From NCBI RefSeq assembly GCF_050947875.1, contig NC_134573.1, positions 63,279,815 to 63,343,814 on the forward strand: a stretch of DNA of 64,000 bases, given 5' to 3'. This document shows, piece after piece, positions 1-11,716 of the stretch. The stretch comes from Dermacentor variabilis (Eukaryota; Arthropoda; Arachnida; Ixodida; Ixodidae). Every line of letters begins with the position of its first letter. Within the stretch, counting starts at the first letter, position 1. The position numbers were made by a program, and so were the translations under genes. The notes below the pieces were generated by a model. The model saw only the letters and a list, made by a program, of their open reading frames with translations. It had not been told where the DNA came from and ran no database searches.

Positions 1-508
1 AGGCCACCCTGCTTTATCGCTTATGGCTAGGGGTGGCCTTCACGAAATCTTACTGGTTTCGCATTGGAATGGCCGACAACGCTCTCTGCAATGCCTGTCT
101 TTGCGAGGAGACGCTGGAACACATTCTGTGCGACTGTCCTGAATATAATGTTCAGAGACAGTCCATAGCGTCCGTTCTAGCGCACCTTGACAATAGACCA
201 TTGTCAGTTGCAGCCATTTTCACATATCGCCGACAGGAGACATCGCAGCTGAAGGCGACGAAGGGACTACTTCGGTTTATGAAGTAGACGGGCTTGGAGA
301 AGCGGCTGTAACAGTGGTGTCACGTACCGCGCAAGAATGACAGACTGTAACCAACGATGCGTGTGAGGTGTTATGTGCTCTCTATCTCTTCTCCTCATCT
401 TTGCTACCCCCATCCCACTCCCATGTGTAGGGTAGCAAACCGGTTAGGCTAAACTGGTTAACCTCCCTGCCTTCCTTCTCCACTTTTCCTTCCTTCCTTC
501 CGTCTGCC
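1..508 (+). mobile_element. 3' end of a LINE (non-LTR retrotransposon), truncated by the window edge
   Basis: The first 290 bases encode the C-terminal tail of a LINE ORF2 (separate entry), followed by about 220 bases of untranslated sequence with pyrimidine-rich stretches. The end is placed near 508 because the next bases are the reverse-complemented tail of a second LINE on the minus strand. The two LINEs thus lie tail to tail. The 5' limit is outside the window. Inference: old insertion; no target-site duplication can be tested. Confidence 0.6.
33..287 (+). pseudogene. LINE ORF2 C-terminal fragment with zinc-binding motif
   Basis: The 84-residue open frame carries the cysteine/histidine cluster found after the RNase H domain of I/R1/Jockey-type LINEs: CNAC, then ETLEHILCDC. 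This motif is thought to bind nucleic acid. The frame certainly continues upstream of the methionine, since this is the end of a polyprotein. A related but different tail occurs on the minus strand at 45718-45954 (CICVENMEHLLHHC). Only the tail is present, so no function remains. Confidence 0.65.
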
Positions 509-573
509 ATGATGAAAACGTTTTATTTAAAGAAAGGAAGGAGAGGGGAGTTAGGAGAAGGGCGGTCGGATTC

Positions 574-1000
574 TTATTCCGGAATTGCGTTGGCTAAGGC
601 CGCCTCCCTAGCTCTTTTCACGAGGGCTCTCTGGTCCTTGAGGGTTGAGCTGGACAGGGCTGCCTCCCATCCTTCCCACGTTGGCTGTTTTATAGCTTCT
701 AAGGCACTATTAGCCTGACAGGCCCATACCATATGATACAAATCTGCTTTCTGCCCGCAGAATTTACACTCGGCCGAAAAAGATTGTGGCTCAATAGCAT
801 GTAGCTTGACTGGGTTATTAAATGACAGTAATTGTAACCTTCGTGAATGACATTCTTCTGATTTGTCGAATCCCGTAGTTGGGCCCGGGTATTTTTGTCG
901 CGATAAGCGCAAGTGTTGTAATACGTCTGCATAATAATGGCACTGGGAAGTCCGAGTCTTCGGGGAGGGAGGAGGAGGGACCCCGGGGGAGAAAAGCTCG
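574..1000 (-). pseudogene. LINE ORF2 C-terminal domain after a second frameshift
   Basis: The C-terminal part continues in a third frame and includes CKFCGQKADLYHMVWAC, a CX2C...HX4C zinc-binding pattern typical of RNase H-bearing LINEs, then a helical tail ending at TAA 574. The overlap with the preceding frame around 960-1000 marks the frameshift. The bases 509-573 form the 3' untranslated region. Confidence 0.75.
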
Positions 1001-2616
1001 GGCAGCAGCGTGTGCGCGCTCATTTCCCTCTACACCCACGTGACCAGGCACCAAAATCAGCTCTTTGCGCGAAGCGAAGACCCCAGGTTGTTTGACGATC
1101 CTGCAAGCTAGCGGTGCAATTCGGCCCCGCGTGTAATTTCTATATGCAGTTTGCGAGTCTGTAATGATGTATTCTGAACTAGGATGCGAAGCCGCCATGG
1201 CGATCGCCGCCTCTTCCAATTCTGTAATTTCCCCGTGCCGAACAGAAAGTCCATTGACCGTCTCCCCTTGATGCACCACCGATATTGTGGAGACTCCCCC
1301 CACCGGACCTGCAGCATCCACAAAGAAGGCTCCCTCAAATTTAGAATAGATCTGGGCCATCTTGGCTCTTGTCCTCCTCCTTGCTTGATGATATTCGGGG
1401 TGCATGTTTTTAGGAAGGGGCAGTGTCGCGAATTTGCCCCTCCACTCTTTCGGAATGTCTTCTCTTGTTGCCGTATAGTAAGGACAGCTGATATTTAGGT
1501 CCTCTAGTACCTTGCGTCCCGTTTTCGTTCCTGCCAATCTGGCATATTGACATAATAGGTGGGCCTCAATTATCTCATCTGTTGTATTGTGCACCCCCAA
1601 CTGCAATAAGCGTTCTGTAGATGTTTTGACCGACAGTCCTAGTGCCTTCTTATATGCTGTTCTGATCATGACATCGAAATGTTTTAAATCGCACCTCCTC
1701 ATCCGAAGGTACGGAGCTACGTACACAATTCTGCTGAGTATAAAGGCTTTGACCAACCGAAGAGTGTCGATCTCCATCATCCCTCTCGTTTTATTGGTGA
1801 TACGTGTGATCATTCGCATTACTTGTTCGCAGGATGTACGGAGTTGAGTAATCATTGCTGCGTTGACACCCTTGTTGTTAACCAGTAATCCCAGGATACG
1901 CACTGTCTCCACTTCAGGGACCGCAGCGTCGTGCACCCTAATTTTGACCGGGGCTTCATCTTCTCGTCTGCGCATGATTAGAAGTGCCGATTTTTCCGGA
2001 GAGCAGCGCAGTCCGCACTCCTCGGCATACTTTTGAACTGTCGAAGCAGCCTCTTGGAGCGCCTCTTCCATCTGCCCCAGACTGCCCTTTGTCACCCAGA
2101 CCGTGATCTCATCTGCATAGAGGGCGTGCCGAATTCCTTCTATGCGATCGAGTTGCTCAGGCAAATTTATAAGATCAATATTGAAGAGCAGAGGGGAGAG
2201 GACGGCTCCTTGTGGCGTACCCCTGGTGCCCATAGGGATTGGCTGGGACCTAAAATCTCCAATTCTTACATGAACCTGTCTTTCTAGTAGGATGTCTCTG
2301 AAGTATTCAAAAGTCCTTCTTCCACACTTTGTCTTCCGCAGGTTCTCCAGAATCTTTGAGTGCTTCACATTATCGAAAGCGCCCTTGAGATCTAGGGCTA
2401 AGCTGGCTCTGCTACTGCGTTTGTTCGGTGGGTCAATAACTTCCATCTTGAGCTGCAGCAGTACGTCTTGCGTGGATAGGCGCTCCCTGAAGCCAAACAT
2501 GGTGTGGGGCATGTAATCGTTTTCCTCCAAATACGCTGAAAGTCTGGCATGCACTGCTTTCTCCATCAGCTTGCCGGCACATGATGTGAGCGAAATCGGA
2601 CGGAGATTGTTAATAT
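818..2616 (-). pseudogene. LINE ORF2, middle part: reverse transcriptase and RNase H
   Basis: After the frameshift the RT resumes with NNLRPISLTS, then FGFRERLSTQD, LDLKGAFDNV, GTPQGAVLSPLLFN and the catalytic box. The box reads YADE rather than YADD, so its second aspartate is replaced and activity is doubtful. RNase H follows: FFVDAAG, an acidic ELEEAAIAMA helix, ITDSQTA and VPGHVGVEGNERAH. The correct frame is lost near 960-1000 in a G/C-rich run; residues past that point in this frame are spurious. The family uses this enzyme to copy its RNA at the nicked target. Confidence 0.85.
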
Positions 2617-4071
2617 TTACTTCTTCGCCGGCTTAGGGATAAAGCTGACGTCTGCCGATTTCCACGCCAGGGGCAGCTTGCCAGCTCTCCAGCACTCATT
2701 GATATAATCCGTCAGCTGGCCTAGCATCTTCTTGTTCATGTTGGCGAGCAAGCCGACTGTAACTTTGCCATGTCCTGGCGTCGTACCTCTTCTCATGGTT
2801 AGTAGCGCCGACTGTATTTCTTCTACTTCGAAGTCTCTGTCGAGTTCTGGATTATCTTTGCCTTGATAATGCAACACAGGCTCGTCATCTTTGGTCGTAC
2901 AGAGGTATTTGCTCGTCAGGGCTGCCACCAGCTGCTCATCCGTACCCTCATAGCCGTGGAGGGCTCTCTTGAGGTTCCGCTGCTGCTCTCCGCTCGTCTT
3001 GCTGTGTTCGATGAGGCATCGCAGGAGGCTCCACGTCGACTTGACGCCAAGCCCGCCTCTCAATGAGTCGCACTCGATTAGCCAGTTATTTTTGCCTAAG
3101 GTCCACGCGTATTCCTCCGCTTGTCGTCTAATTTCAGCGATCTTGATTTTAAGCTTGCGATTGTGTTTTTGCTTTTTCCACCTTCTGGTGAGGCCTCTCC
3201 TAGCCTCCCAGAGGTGGAGAAGGTGGCTGTCGACTGCCGGTACATCCTCTGAGGTGTGCAGCGTTCTCGTGACTTTCTCTCTGGCAGCTGGAAGTGACTC
3301 AGCCCATTGCTCATAATCTTCAATAGGCGAGTCGAGTTGAGGACCCTTGGACTCTCGGAAAAGCGACCAATCCGTAAGCCGGCCTTGTCCCCTGTGTTTA
3401 CGATGCTTGTTGTGGTCTAGGCAGATTCGAAGTATATAATGATCACTGCCTAAGGTTTCGTGCGTATTTTGCCACTCGCAATTTTTAACATTTTTGACTA
3501 GCGTTAAATCGGGGCATGTGTCCCTTGAAACGCTATTGCCTATCCTTGTAGGATGCTGCGGGTCCGTCAGAATAGTAAGAGCCTTATCCGATATTGCTGC
3601 TGCCAGTTTACTGCCTTTTACGTTTTCGTTGTTGTAACCCCAAAGAAAGCTGTGCGCGTTAAAATCCCCCACTATAATGAGGGGCGCAGTTTTTGCAGCC
3701 TGCATTGATTTCCGAAAAATTTCGTCGAAGACTGCTGTCCTGTGTTTAGGGCGGCTGTATATGTTAAGTACGTACGCCCCTTTACTGGAACGAGTGTTAG
3801 GGAGGATACGAATAAACACATGTTCTATTTCAGCATTAAGTTCGAGGTCTATATTTGAAGCCGTACTGTCTTTATGTACAAGTATGCAAGTCGAAGTGTT
3901 AGTTTGATGCGTACTGTACGACCTGAGTTTAACTGCCACATTAACGTCCTGTAGCGCGATTACATCCGGCCTCTCATCTAGAGAGTCCACATACTGTTGC
4001 AGAGATTCCCGCTTACGTTTAAAACCCCTGCAGTTCCATTGTAATATTGTTAACTTAGTTTGACGAGCCAT
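2617..4071 (-). pseudogene. LINE ORF2, N-terminal part: APE endonuclease and start of RT
   Basis: The 484-residue frame starts at ATG 4071, overlapping ORF1 by 17 bases. It begins with an apurinic-like endonuclease fold: QWNCRGF near residue 12, VGDFNAH near 138 and GSDHYILR near 208, the usual metal and phosphate-binding motifs that nick target DNA. A basic linker follows, then the first RT block ending SADVSFIPKP. The frame stops at 2617 after a one-base frameshift; RT continues in another frame at once. The catalytic endonuclease residues look intact. Confidence 0.85.
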
Positions 4072-5932
4072 ATTGCAAAGTGGAAGAGGTCAGTCCTTGT
4101 TCTTTACTCAGGTCAAGCGCATCATCAGACGCAATCTGCCTGGTGCCCATTTTTCCTGTCAATCTGGGTGTCTTAGTGCGCGAGCATTCAGCGAATTCTT
4201 GTAACTTACGGTCAATCCTAATCTCGTAAGCGTGGAGTTTTGAGAGATGCGGCCCTAACATTTTATGAATTGTCTGCTCTGTCATTCCTTGTAAGTTCTG
4301 CTCAATTTTTTTGCTTAGCGTCTCTTCAATTCTTTCTACGCTAGCCTGTAGGCTTGGTAGCATGCGACATTCCATTTTCTCGATTTCCTCTCGCATGCGC
4401 TTTTCCATGCTTTCCATCCATGCACTGAATTTCTTTGTAATTGCGTCCACATCTCTGCCTGTCGTACACTCCTCTGTCGAGGGTGCAGCCGCCAATGCTA
4501 CGCTGCCGCCCGGCGCTCCTCGGCCGAATTCTGACGTAGGAGGGGGTGACTTAGTCGCACTACCTGACGGCAGCGGGGGAGGGTTGTCCTCCTCCATCGC
4601 CTGAGCTGAGGGTACCTGAAGTACTCTAGAGTTTCCTGTATCGTTCGCTGCCGTCTTCTCTCTAAGTTGTTGTATTTCTAGTTTGAGCCTTTCGTTCTCA
4701 GCCCTAAGTCTCTCATTAGACAACGTGAGGGGAGGGGAGGCAACCACACTGGCCCAGCTCACCTTGTTGCTGCTCGTTTTGTTTCCGGGACTGTGTTCTG
4801 GCTCTCGCCCATCGTGCTTGTCTGCTGGACGACCGCCTCCTTTAGGGCCCCCTCTGAAGGCTCCTGCATGCGGTCGAGGCGAAGGGGTCACCCCCTGCGT
4901 CCGAGCTTGCAGGTCGGGGGCTTCGCCCCCTCCAGCGTTCCTGGAGTGATGTTGCTGACTGGCTTTTCCATTGACGGGCTTCCGCTTGGCCCCAGTTCCA
5001 GCACCGCCTCTCCTGTACTTTTGCGTGCACTGAATTGATCCCGTGGCATGAGGGCCCCCGCAAATGAGGCAGCTGGGTTAACACTCGTGGCCCTCTTCTA
5101 GATCCGTCTCGCCGCAAGCCTGGCATCGACCGGCCTGTGGATTAGGGCAAACATCGGCGCGATGTCCGATCGTGCCGCAGCGCGGACAGGCTGGCGTCGT
5201 CTTGCGGTAGAGGCGAACCGGCACAGCTTGGCTCCAATAATAAACGTTGAAAGGCACCTTCCGGCCCTCGAACGTGATCGCTGCTACGTTGGTCTCTCCT
5301 AATTTTCGGACTCCTACGACTGGAGCCTCTGGCGAATAAATGGCTTGAGTAATATCCGCTTCAGTGGCTGTGGGATCCACTTGAATAACACCACGGCTTG
5401 TGTTGTCCGATGACTTGAGGTAGGCTTGAACCGCTCGGGCCCGTCCTCCAAGTTGGAGCTGTTCGATCGCAAGGACCTGACGAATGAGTAGGGCGTTCTT
5501 GATGCCAATAATAATTATATTCTGGTCCCAGGCCGGCCAAATAGCGAGCGCCTGCGACGCCCGCGGAATGCCGGCGGCAGCGTAAGTTGCTTCCCCGATC
5601 TGGTTGCTGCCCTTAAATTGTGCGAGGTTCAGAGTTCCCTTTGGCTTGATGATGACTACAGCGTCTTCCGCTCCGAATTTCGGCATGACTTGTGGCTTCC
5701 AGCGTTTACTTTGAGCTTGCTTGCCAAGAGCCAGAGTGGTGACGTGGCCGTCACTGCCGCCGCCGTGGCTGCGTTGATGTTCGGGACGGGCGCGCGTCGA
5801 GGTTGCTCGTTCCCACTGTTCCAACTTTTTCTGGATGGTATACTCCGTAGTTTCATCAAAAACTGGCGTCTCCGCGGTCGAAAGCTCCATTTCTCGCATG
5901 CTGTCTGGGTCATAGCCCCGTACGAGAGCCAT
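4055..5932 (-). pseudogene. LINE ORF1 (Gag-like RNA-binding protein), one internal stop
   Basis: ORF1 products package LINE RNA and act as nucleic-acid chaperones. Reading on the minus strand from a methionine at 5932 (MALVRGYD), the frame shows CX2CX4HX4C (CPRCGTIGHRADVC) and CX2CX8HXC (CQACGETDLEEGHEC), then a TAA at 5078-5080. The same frame continues past the stop with a third knuckle, CX2CX3HX6C (CLICGGPH...C), a proline/glycine-rich stretch and coiled-coil-like heptads (NERLRAENERLKLEIQQL). Total about 625 codons. Because the frame is the same on both sides, the stop is a single nonsense change. An upstream extension to 6316 is open but looks like 5' leader. Confidence 0.8.
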
Positions 5933-6374
5933 GGAGGCCGCGTCTGGTGCCGCGTCCGCGGCTACCGCGCCTACGGCGTTCGCGTGGTTGAAGAATAGAG
6001 TCCCGTAGAACTGCCAAAAATTGGCCCACCCGGATAATAATGATGTTCGCGGGTTCCTGGTAACTTCACGGATGTAGTCCAACCGGTTTCGGGCGGTGCA
6101 GAACAAATTTTTGGCGGCAGGACATCGATTTGATGGAGCCGACGTGAAATGCGTCCACTCTCCTTGACCGCTCGCAGCGCCCCCTTCCGTCTGCGAGAAA
6201 ACTTCGCGTTCTCTAAATAAATGATCAAACTGGAAAAGTCTTAGTACGTGTCTACGGAACAAATTGATTGTGCCCGTGAAGAGAATCCGAAGAATGATAA
6301 GAATGAAGCATAACAACGCTCCCGTACTACGGTTTCGCGCTCGCTGTTTCAGGCGGTGTGTAAAGTCGCTAATA

Positions 6375-6600
6375 GACAGTTTTAGCTACACGTACGTAGA
6401 GGCTTTGCGTACGTAGAGCTTCTACGTGTCAGCAGTGCGCATGCGCACAACGTAGCGGGCGCGCGCGTCTCACGGACGTACGTGAGATTCAATTCTTTGC
6501 GTGCGTTTCGTGCGCACGTAGACAGCTTCACGCGGGAGTTTCGCGAGATCGCAAACAAGCGATAGCGGGCCGCGCGCGCGGACGGCTTGCATCGGAACAC
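6375..6600. promoter_or_regulatory. Left sub-terminal region of the Harbinger element
   Basis: This stretch contains repeated ACGTA cores in both orientations (CACGTACGTAGAG, GCGTACGTAGAGC, ACGGACGTACGTG, CGCACGTAGACAG). The right end (11505-11612) shows the same theme. Such clustered palindromes are expected to be transposase/Myb binding sites; that is inference. It also leads directly into the Myb gene, so the promoter must lie here. Confidence 0.45.
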
Positions 6601-6609
6601 GGCGACAGG

Positions 6610-8981
6610 ATGGCTGGAGCAGCTCCGCGCCTTTGCTTTTCGAAAAGCGATGAGTTAGACCTGCTACGCGACTTGAGGGAATGTAACCCTTTCGAGGAGA
6701 ACATGAGGCACACAGTGCGGTGGGCAGAGATCGCTGTCCGCTTGACGGAGTCTAAACAAAAAGTGTTCAGCGCTCGCACTGTTCGCGACCGGACGGACCT
6801 GCTGCTCGCGCAACATGCTGACCGAGACCGGAGAAACCTCCGCAGGTAAGTCACTTCGTGGTTTCCATTGAGCGCACAACACATACCGCAAGATAGAGTG
6901 GTCAGTACAAACATTTCTTTGGTGCCACCTCCTAGGTCCGGAACCGAGGAGGAGTACTCCGAACAAGACCAGTTACTCGAAGAAATTTTGGCAATCGCGA
7001 AACAGAACGGCTATAAAATAAGAATCTTTAAGAAGGCACCGCTGGGCTCTGGCAGCCGAAACACATCAACCGTCGGTAGAAGTTCAGCGGCCCATGCGAG
7101 AGACGCCGCAGCGGAGGCACACGCAGCGGGCCTCGACGACACAGCAGAATGTAAGCATCTCGGACCTCGTCTTTCATTTTAAATGGGGAAGAGTTATTTA
7201 GCGAGTACTCGGAAAACAAAAATTAGTCAAATCCTGCTCTTCACATAACGCGTTACTCACGTGAATGCGTAGGTCTCCATAAATAGGTATGGGAAACCAA
7301 AAGCTGTATATCGTGAATAACAATTCCAGCGCCCACCACATAATGTGCCGGGACTCAAACTCCCAGCTTTCAGCGCCTTGAAGTGGTGGGCAATTTGATA
7401 AATTGGGGGCAATTTGACAGGTGGGGCTTAGATTTGAAAAGTGTGGGACACTTAAAATATTTCAGCGGGGCCAACTGGAAAGTCTGAGAGTGTCCCTTGA
7501 CGTGGGAAAACAACCAAGAAGTTTGAAAGGTGCACGTACCAAAAATTGGCGGGTTGGACCTTGAACTTCACATGAATGCCTACGCATCGTCGGACAACGC
7601 CTGTGGAGGTTCTCAATTTCCTCCTCTAGTCCTCTGTGCAGCCGATACAGCTGGGTCTAGTTTTATGGTCTCTTTTACTACAATTTCAGGCGCTGGCGGA
7701 AATACAGCGACGCAGCTCTTGTCACAGATTGTGAGCGGATGCAATGACGATGAAGGCATCGAGGAATCGTACCCTCCACCTGAACTCGACATGGACAATG
7801 CACCGACTGTGTTCAGCCCCAGTTGTAGCACAGAGTGCAGTCAAGTGCCTTCACCGGCAAGCATCAGCAGCCCACCGACGAATGCACGTCAGGGTGCCGA
7901 AGGAAACGTGGATCAGCCACAGCCTCCTAGGAGTGAGTCCACGCGTGGCCGCGGTAACAATACTTTCTCAATTTAGTTGCATTCATCAGCCGCTGAAAAT
8001 TTTTGGCTTTTCATTTCCACCTGCGTGCATGTTGACAACAGCGAATGCTAGTAATGACACGAACTGACACAATGTGCCGTTGACAAGAGAACTGCTATCA
8101 AATATATTTTGAATTGGTAATCCAAGCAGGCACGTTAAAGTGTTTTGGCCTCAACGTCAATAATTATACCTTTGGCACATATAGGAGCATCTCATATATG
8201 TTTCTGCAAAAAACCCTCATGCTCCTGAATAAATTATTACGTTGATGCCTATTATAGTATGCCAATTCGATTCTGCACTCAAGACCACCCGTTATTTGTT
8301 CCTTATCATATTCGAGGACGTACAAAGCAGCTTGTGATGTTTGTGTGGGCACGTTAGTCTGTATGAATAAATGTGTCCCAAATTATTGCAGTGCTCTCAT
8401 CTGTGGTGCCATGCCAGTAGGTACGGAAAAGGTACAGAAAAAAAATGGTATCTTGTGTGTGTATGAGTTACCCCAAAAAAATTGTTTGCACAAAATCACT
8501 CTTACAGATGTGTCGTCACACTGGTGTATTTTTACTAAGGGTGCATTTTCCTACACTGCCGTATCTTACAGGAAAAAGAAATCAGGCTGGAGGGCTTGAC
8601 CAAGCTGACTACGACTTCATGGAAAAAAGGATGAAGCATGATCAGTTTATGAAGCAGAAAGACTATGTCATCGAATCGAGGCGCATCACACTGGAGGAAC
8701 AGCGCCATGCCTGGGAAAAGGAGAAATCTCTTAAGGAAATGGAATTGAAAGAGCAAGAAATGAATCAAAACGCCTTTGACAAGGCGGAGGAAAGACGCAT
8801 ACGATCAGAAGAGCGTGCTGAGGAAAGGCGTCAGAGGGCAGAAGAACGTGCTGAGGAAAGGCGCGAAAGGGCTGAAGAGCGCCGCATGTTTACAGCTCAG
8901 CAGCAAAGCTTTACGAGCATCATGGAAAGCATTTTGAACAAAATTAGCACACTGGAAGATGTTGTAAGAAACAACAAATAA
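6610..8981 (+). CDS. Harbinger Myb/SANT-like DNA-binding protein, four exons
   Basis: Proposed exons are 6610-6845, 6936-7150, 7690-7932 and 8572-8981. Donors read GTAAGT, GTAAGC and GTGAGT, acceptors CCTAG, TTCAG and TACAG, and the phases join without a stop to give 367 residues. Exon 1 has a Myb/SANT-like helix region (W in VRWAEIAVRL, then FSARTVRDRTD) as in PIF/Harbinger second proteins, which help the transposase enter the nucleus and bind ends. Exon 3 is acidic and Ser/Pro-rich. Exon 4 is a charged coiled coil with repeats of EERAEERRE. The stop overlaps an AATAAA signal. This is the only element gene here with no visible damage. Confidence 0.75.
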
Positions 8982-9303
8982 AACACTGTAGATTTTGGCA
9001 TTGCAATTGTAATAAGAGTGACAAACTCATCTCAAAATTGCACACGTTGTAACTCAACTTTATTACAGCAGCCACACAAAATAGTGTCGTTGACAGCGAG
9101 ACTCCACAGAACAGAAAAAGAAAGCTGGCACCAAAGCAACGTTGAAAGCATTGTGCTTCAGACATGTGTGCAGTTAGGCACTAAACATATAAAAACATGA
9201 CAGCTATTATGAACAATCACTTCTACGAGGGTAAAGGCAATCTGGAAAGCATAATGCCTTATGTTTGAGACAGTACTTCAGTGATGTGGCCTCAGGTACT
9301 CAT

Positions 9304-11391
9304 TTAGACTAGGTGGGTGTAGTTCAAAGTACTGAGACACCTGGCTGCCGTACAAACACGTGTGACAGTCAGAATAGTGGCTGCTTTGTACATGTGAGCG
9401 ACTTCTTGTCGCAGCAATTTCTGATTTCTTTTAAAATCCAGAAACGCAAATTCACTGATAACCTTCCCAAATCCCCATTCAACAGCCTGGCGAACACGAC
9501 TCATGCTAGTGTTGAATGCCAACTGCGTTGTCGTCAGCGAAGAGCCGCCATAGGGCTTCATCAAGAGTGGCTTCAGTGGGTACGCAGGATCGCCGTATAT
9601 GACGAACTGGTAGGGCCCCACCAACTTTTCCAGTTTCGCATAGAGGCCACTGCTCTGGAGTATCCCTGCAACAACAACAACAGAAAAGGAATTCAATTGA
9701 CTAACAAAATGAGACAACATCGGTCATGTTAAAATTAGTACTTTAAGAAAACATTTGCCTCACCAACTATTCCTCAAGGGGTCAAGAAAGCTATGTAATA
9801 GCAAGTGTGAACATATGCGGAAAACTATTTCAAACATATCAAAGTGAAAAGGGAGGAGAACAAGGCTCAGGTTGGCACCAAAGCAATTTTTTCCCGTACT
9901 TACCTTCCTGAACATATATTTATGAAAGAGACAAGCCATTCCAGGTACCTGACTGTCTCTTAAAAATATCAATGCAAAGTTCTTTCACACAAGACACAGG
10001 GCAACCTACCTGCATCATGCCGCCTTCCAGGATAAGGGCCGTCAAGTTCGCACACAATGCCATTGGGACACATCACCGACTGGTACTTGAGCATGTGTAT
10101 CCACTTATGGCCAAAAAAATAATCGCGTTGGTTCCTTTTGGGTCAGCATATGGGGCGTGCCGTGCCGTCGATAAATGTCCAGCAGTTGTCAGCGCTGCAC
10201 CACGGTTCCGGATGGCCTGCAAGACAAAATTAAATGTGATCAAAGCTCAGGCTGTAGTTAAGCGTAAAATGGTATCTGTTCTTTTAATAACCTGTCTTAC
10301 ATAGAACCCTCTGTCGTAGATTATATCGCCCATAATGTATGCGTACTTAAGTGAAATCTTGTAGCTTGAAATACACAACCTGCACTGATCACGTGTAACG
10401 TAGTCTACATGGATATTTTATGCGAACCTTGCTGAGGTGATGTGCCGTTCGACCTAAACTGAAGAGACTAAGATTTCTGTGTCAAAATAATTTTTCGAAC
10501 AATATATCGATTACCTGTGACAGATATAACTGCTTTATAGATGTCTTATGTGCGAATATGAGTAGTTCCAGTAATCGCAATGCTCCCGCTTGTTATGGCT
10601 ACTGTCTTCTCTATTTTATACCGGCACATGTCGACGGCTTGTGAATTTGTAACTTTCTTATTCCCATCTACCGCTGCAACTTTAGTCCTCAATAAAACAG
10701 AAAAGCTGAAATAACAGTGAAAACAAGGCACAGTACCATACAGGGACAAAAAAAGTGACGTTGTGTAGACAGACAGCAAAAACATCTGTTCTTGTTTCTG
10801 TTCAGTACCAGCACGAGGCTGGAAAAAAATAAACAGTCAACTTACATTTGCAAACTCTCCAAGGGTGGCAGGACACAGCCAGTCATGGTTGTTGCAGTCT
10901 TCAAGCAGATGATGAAACTCGCTTACGATGTAGAAAATAACTTCTGACGCCACACTCGACATCACAGATGAATGCCTGCCGAATATAGTTTCGAGATCAC
11001 ACCACCTGCTTGGGTAGGCAAGGCGTTGAAGCGTAATACACAACGCCTCCCGACCGGGCACAGTCACATTTTGAGCACTTTTCACGGTCTCCGGCAGTTT
11101 AAGAGCACGAAACAAGTTATCGAAATCCTCTTTCTCAAATCTAAATTGCTGCCTGAACAGTGAGGGCTCTATGTTGTCAATGTCGAGCAGCCCGCGCTGC
11201 GACCGATAGCAAAGCAACTCCGACGTTCTCTCGTGCCTGAAGTGGTACTTCAAGTCGTCCAACGAACCTTTCAGAAGCTCTCGCTGCGTTTTTGTCATCA
11301 ACAGGTCATCTATTTCATTCCAGGACAACGTTGACAGCAGGTAACGCTTGCACAACACACTTCCAGACATTGCTGAAACAATGGTCGGCAC
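9304..11391 (-). pseudogene. PIF/Harbinger DDE transposase (HARBI1-like), three exons, damaged
   Basis: Minus-strand exons are 11391-10846, 10216-10010 and 9665-9304. The donor after exon 1 is GTAAGT and after exon 2 GTAGGT; acceptors are TTGCAG and TTGCAG. Exon 1 holds the helical N-terminus. Exon 2 carries the first catalytic Asp (FIDGTARP) and GPYPGRRHDAG; exon 3 carries the second (IYGDPAYPLKP) and the Glu (AVEWGFGKV). A one-base deletion near 10190 and a TGA at 10143-10145 break exon 2, so the copy cannot make active enzyme. The start could be 11391 or the methionine at 11370. Its 3' end converges on the Myb gene. Confidence 0.82.
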
Positions 11392-11716
11392 GCCTCAATG
11401 CACAACACCATGACAACACTGGCTTGGCTGAAATACTCATCTTGGATTGAATTGGCTGCCGCAGTGTTTATACTTCCCGATAGATGGAGCTACGTGGTCC
11501 CTCTTGTCGCGCGTCACGTACGTGTAGCTAAAAGCATTTCAGAGAGCGTGCACGTAAAGTACGTAGGCTTTTCACGTTTGCGTACGTGAAGCCTCTACGT
11601 ACGTGTAACTAAAACTGCCTAATATCAGCGCGACTGAGAGGGATGCAACCGTGCTTACGTGGACAAGATCTGCGTGTTTGGCTACGTTCTGACATTGCTT
11701 GATGACAGTGGTGCGC

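Larger units (their letters stand above)
509..6316 (-). mobile_element. Nearly full-length LINE with ORF1 and APE-RT-RNaseH ORF2
   Basis: A two-ORF non-LTR retrotransposon reads on the minus strand. ORF1 (about 5932 to 4055) has three zinc knuckles; ORF2 (4071 to 574) has endonuclease, reverse transcriptase, RNase H and a C-terminal zinc motif. The two ORFs overlap by 17 bases in different frames. A poly(A) signal, AATAAA on the minus strand, lies at about 521-526, close to the 3' end. RNase H after RT places it in the I/R1/LOA/Jockey group; I clade is most likely. The 5' boundary is uncertain; open frame reaches 6316, just outside the Harbinger element at 6375. One stop and two frameshifts make it non-autonomous. 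Confidence 0.85.
6375..11619. mobile_element. PIF/Harbinger DNA transposon, full length
   Basis: Left and right ends form inverted repeats of about 31 bp: left starts GACAGTTTTAGCTACACG, right (reverse complement) starts GGCAGTTTTAGTTACACG, both continuing TACGTAGAGGCTT. The bases immediately outside are TAATA on both sides (6370-6374 and 11620-11624). The canonical family duplication is three bases (TWA), so TAA plus chance, or a 5-base repeat, are both possible. Inside are two convergent spliced genes: a Myb/SANT-like protein on + and a DDE transposase on -. Both sub-terminal regions are rich in ACGTA/TACGT palindromes. Confidence 0.88.

Noticed and set aside
5078..6316. A separate 412-residue gene ending at 5078
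   Set aside because: The same frame continues after the stop with the third zinc knuckle and coiled coil, so it is one broken ORF1.
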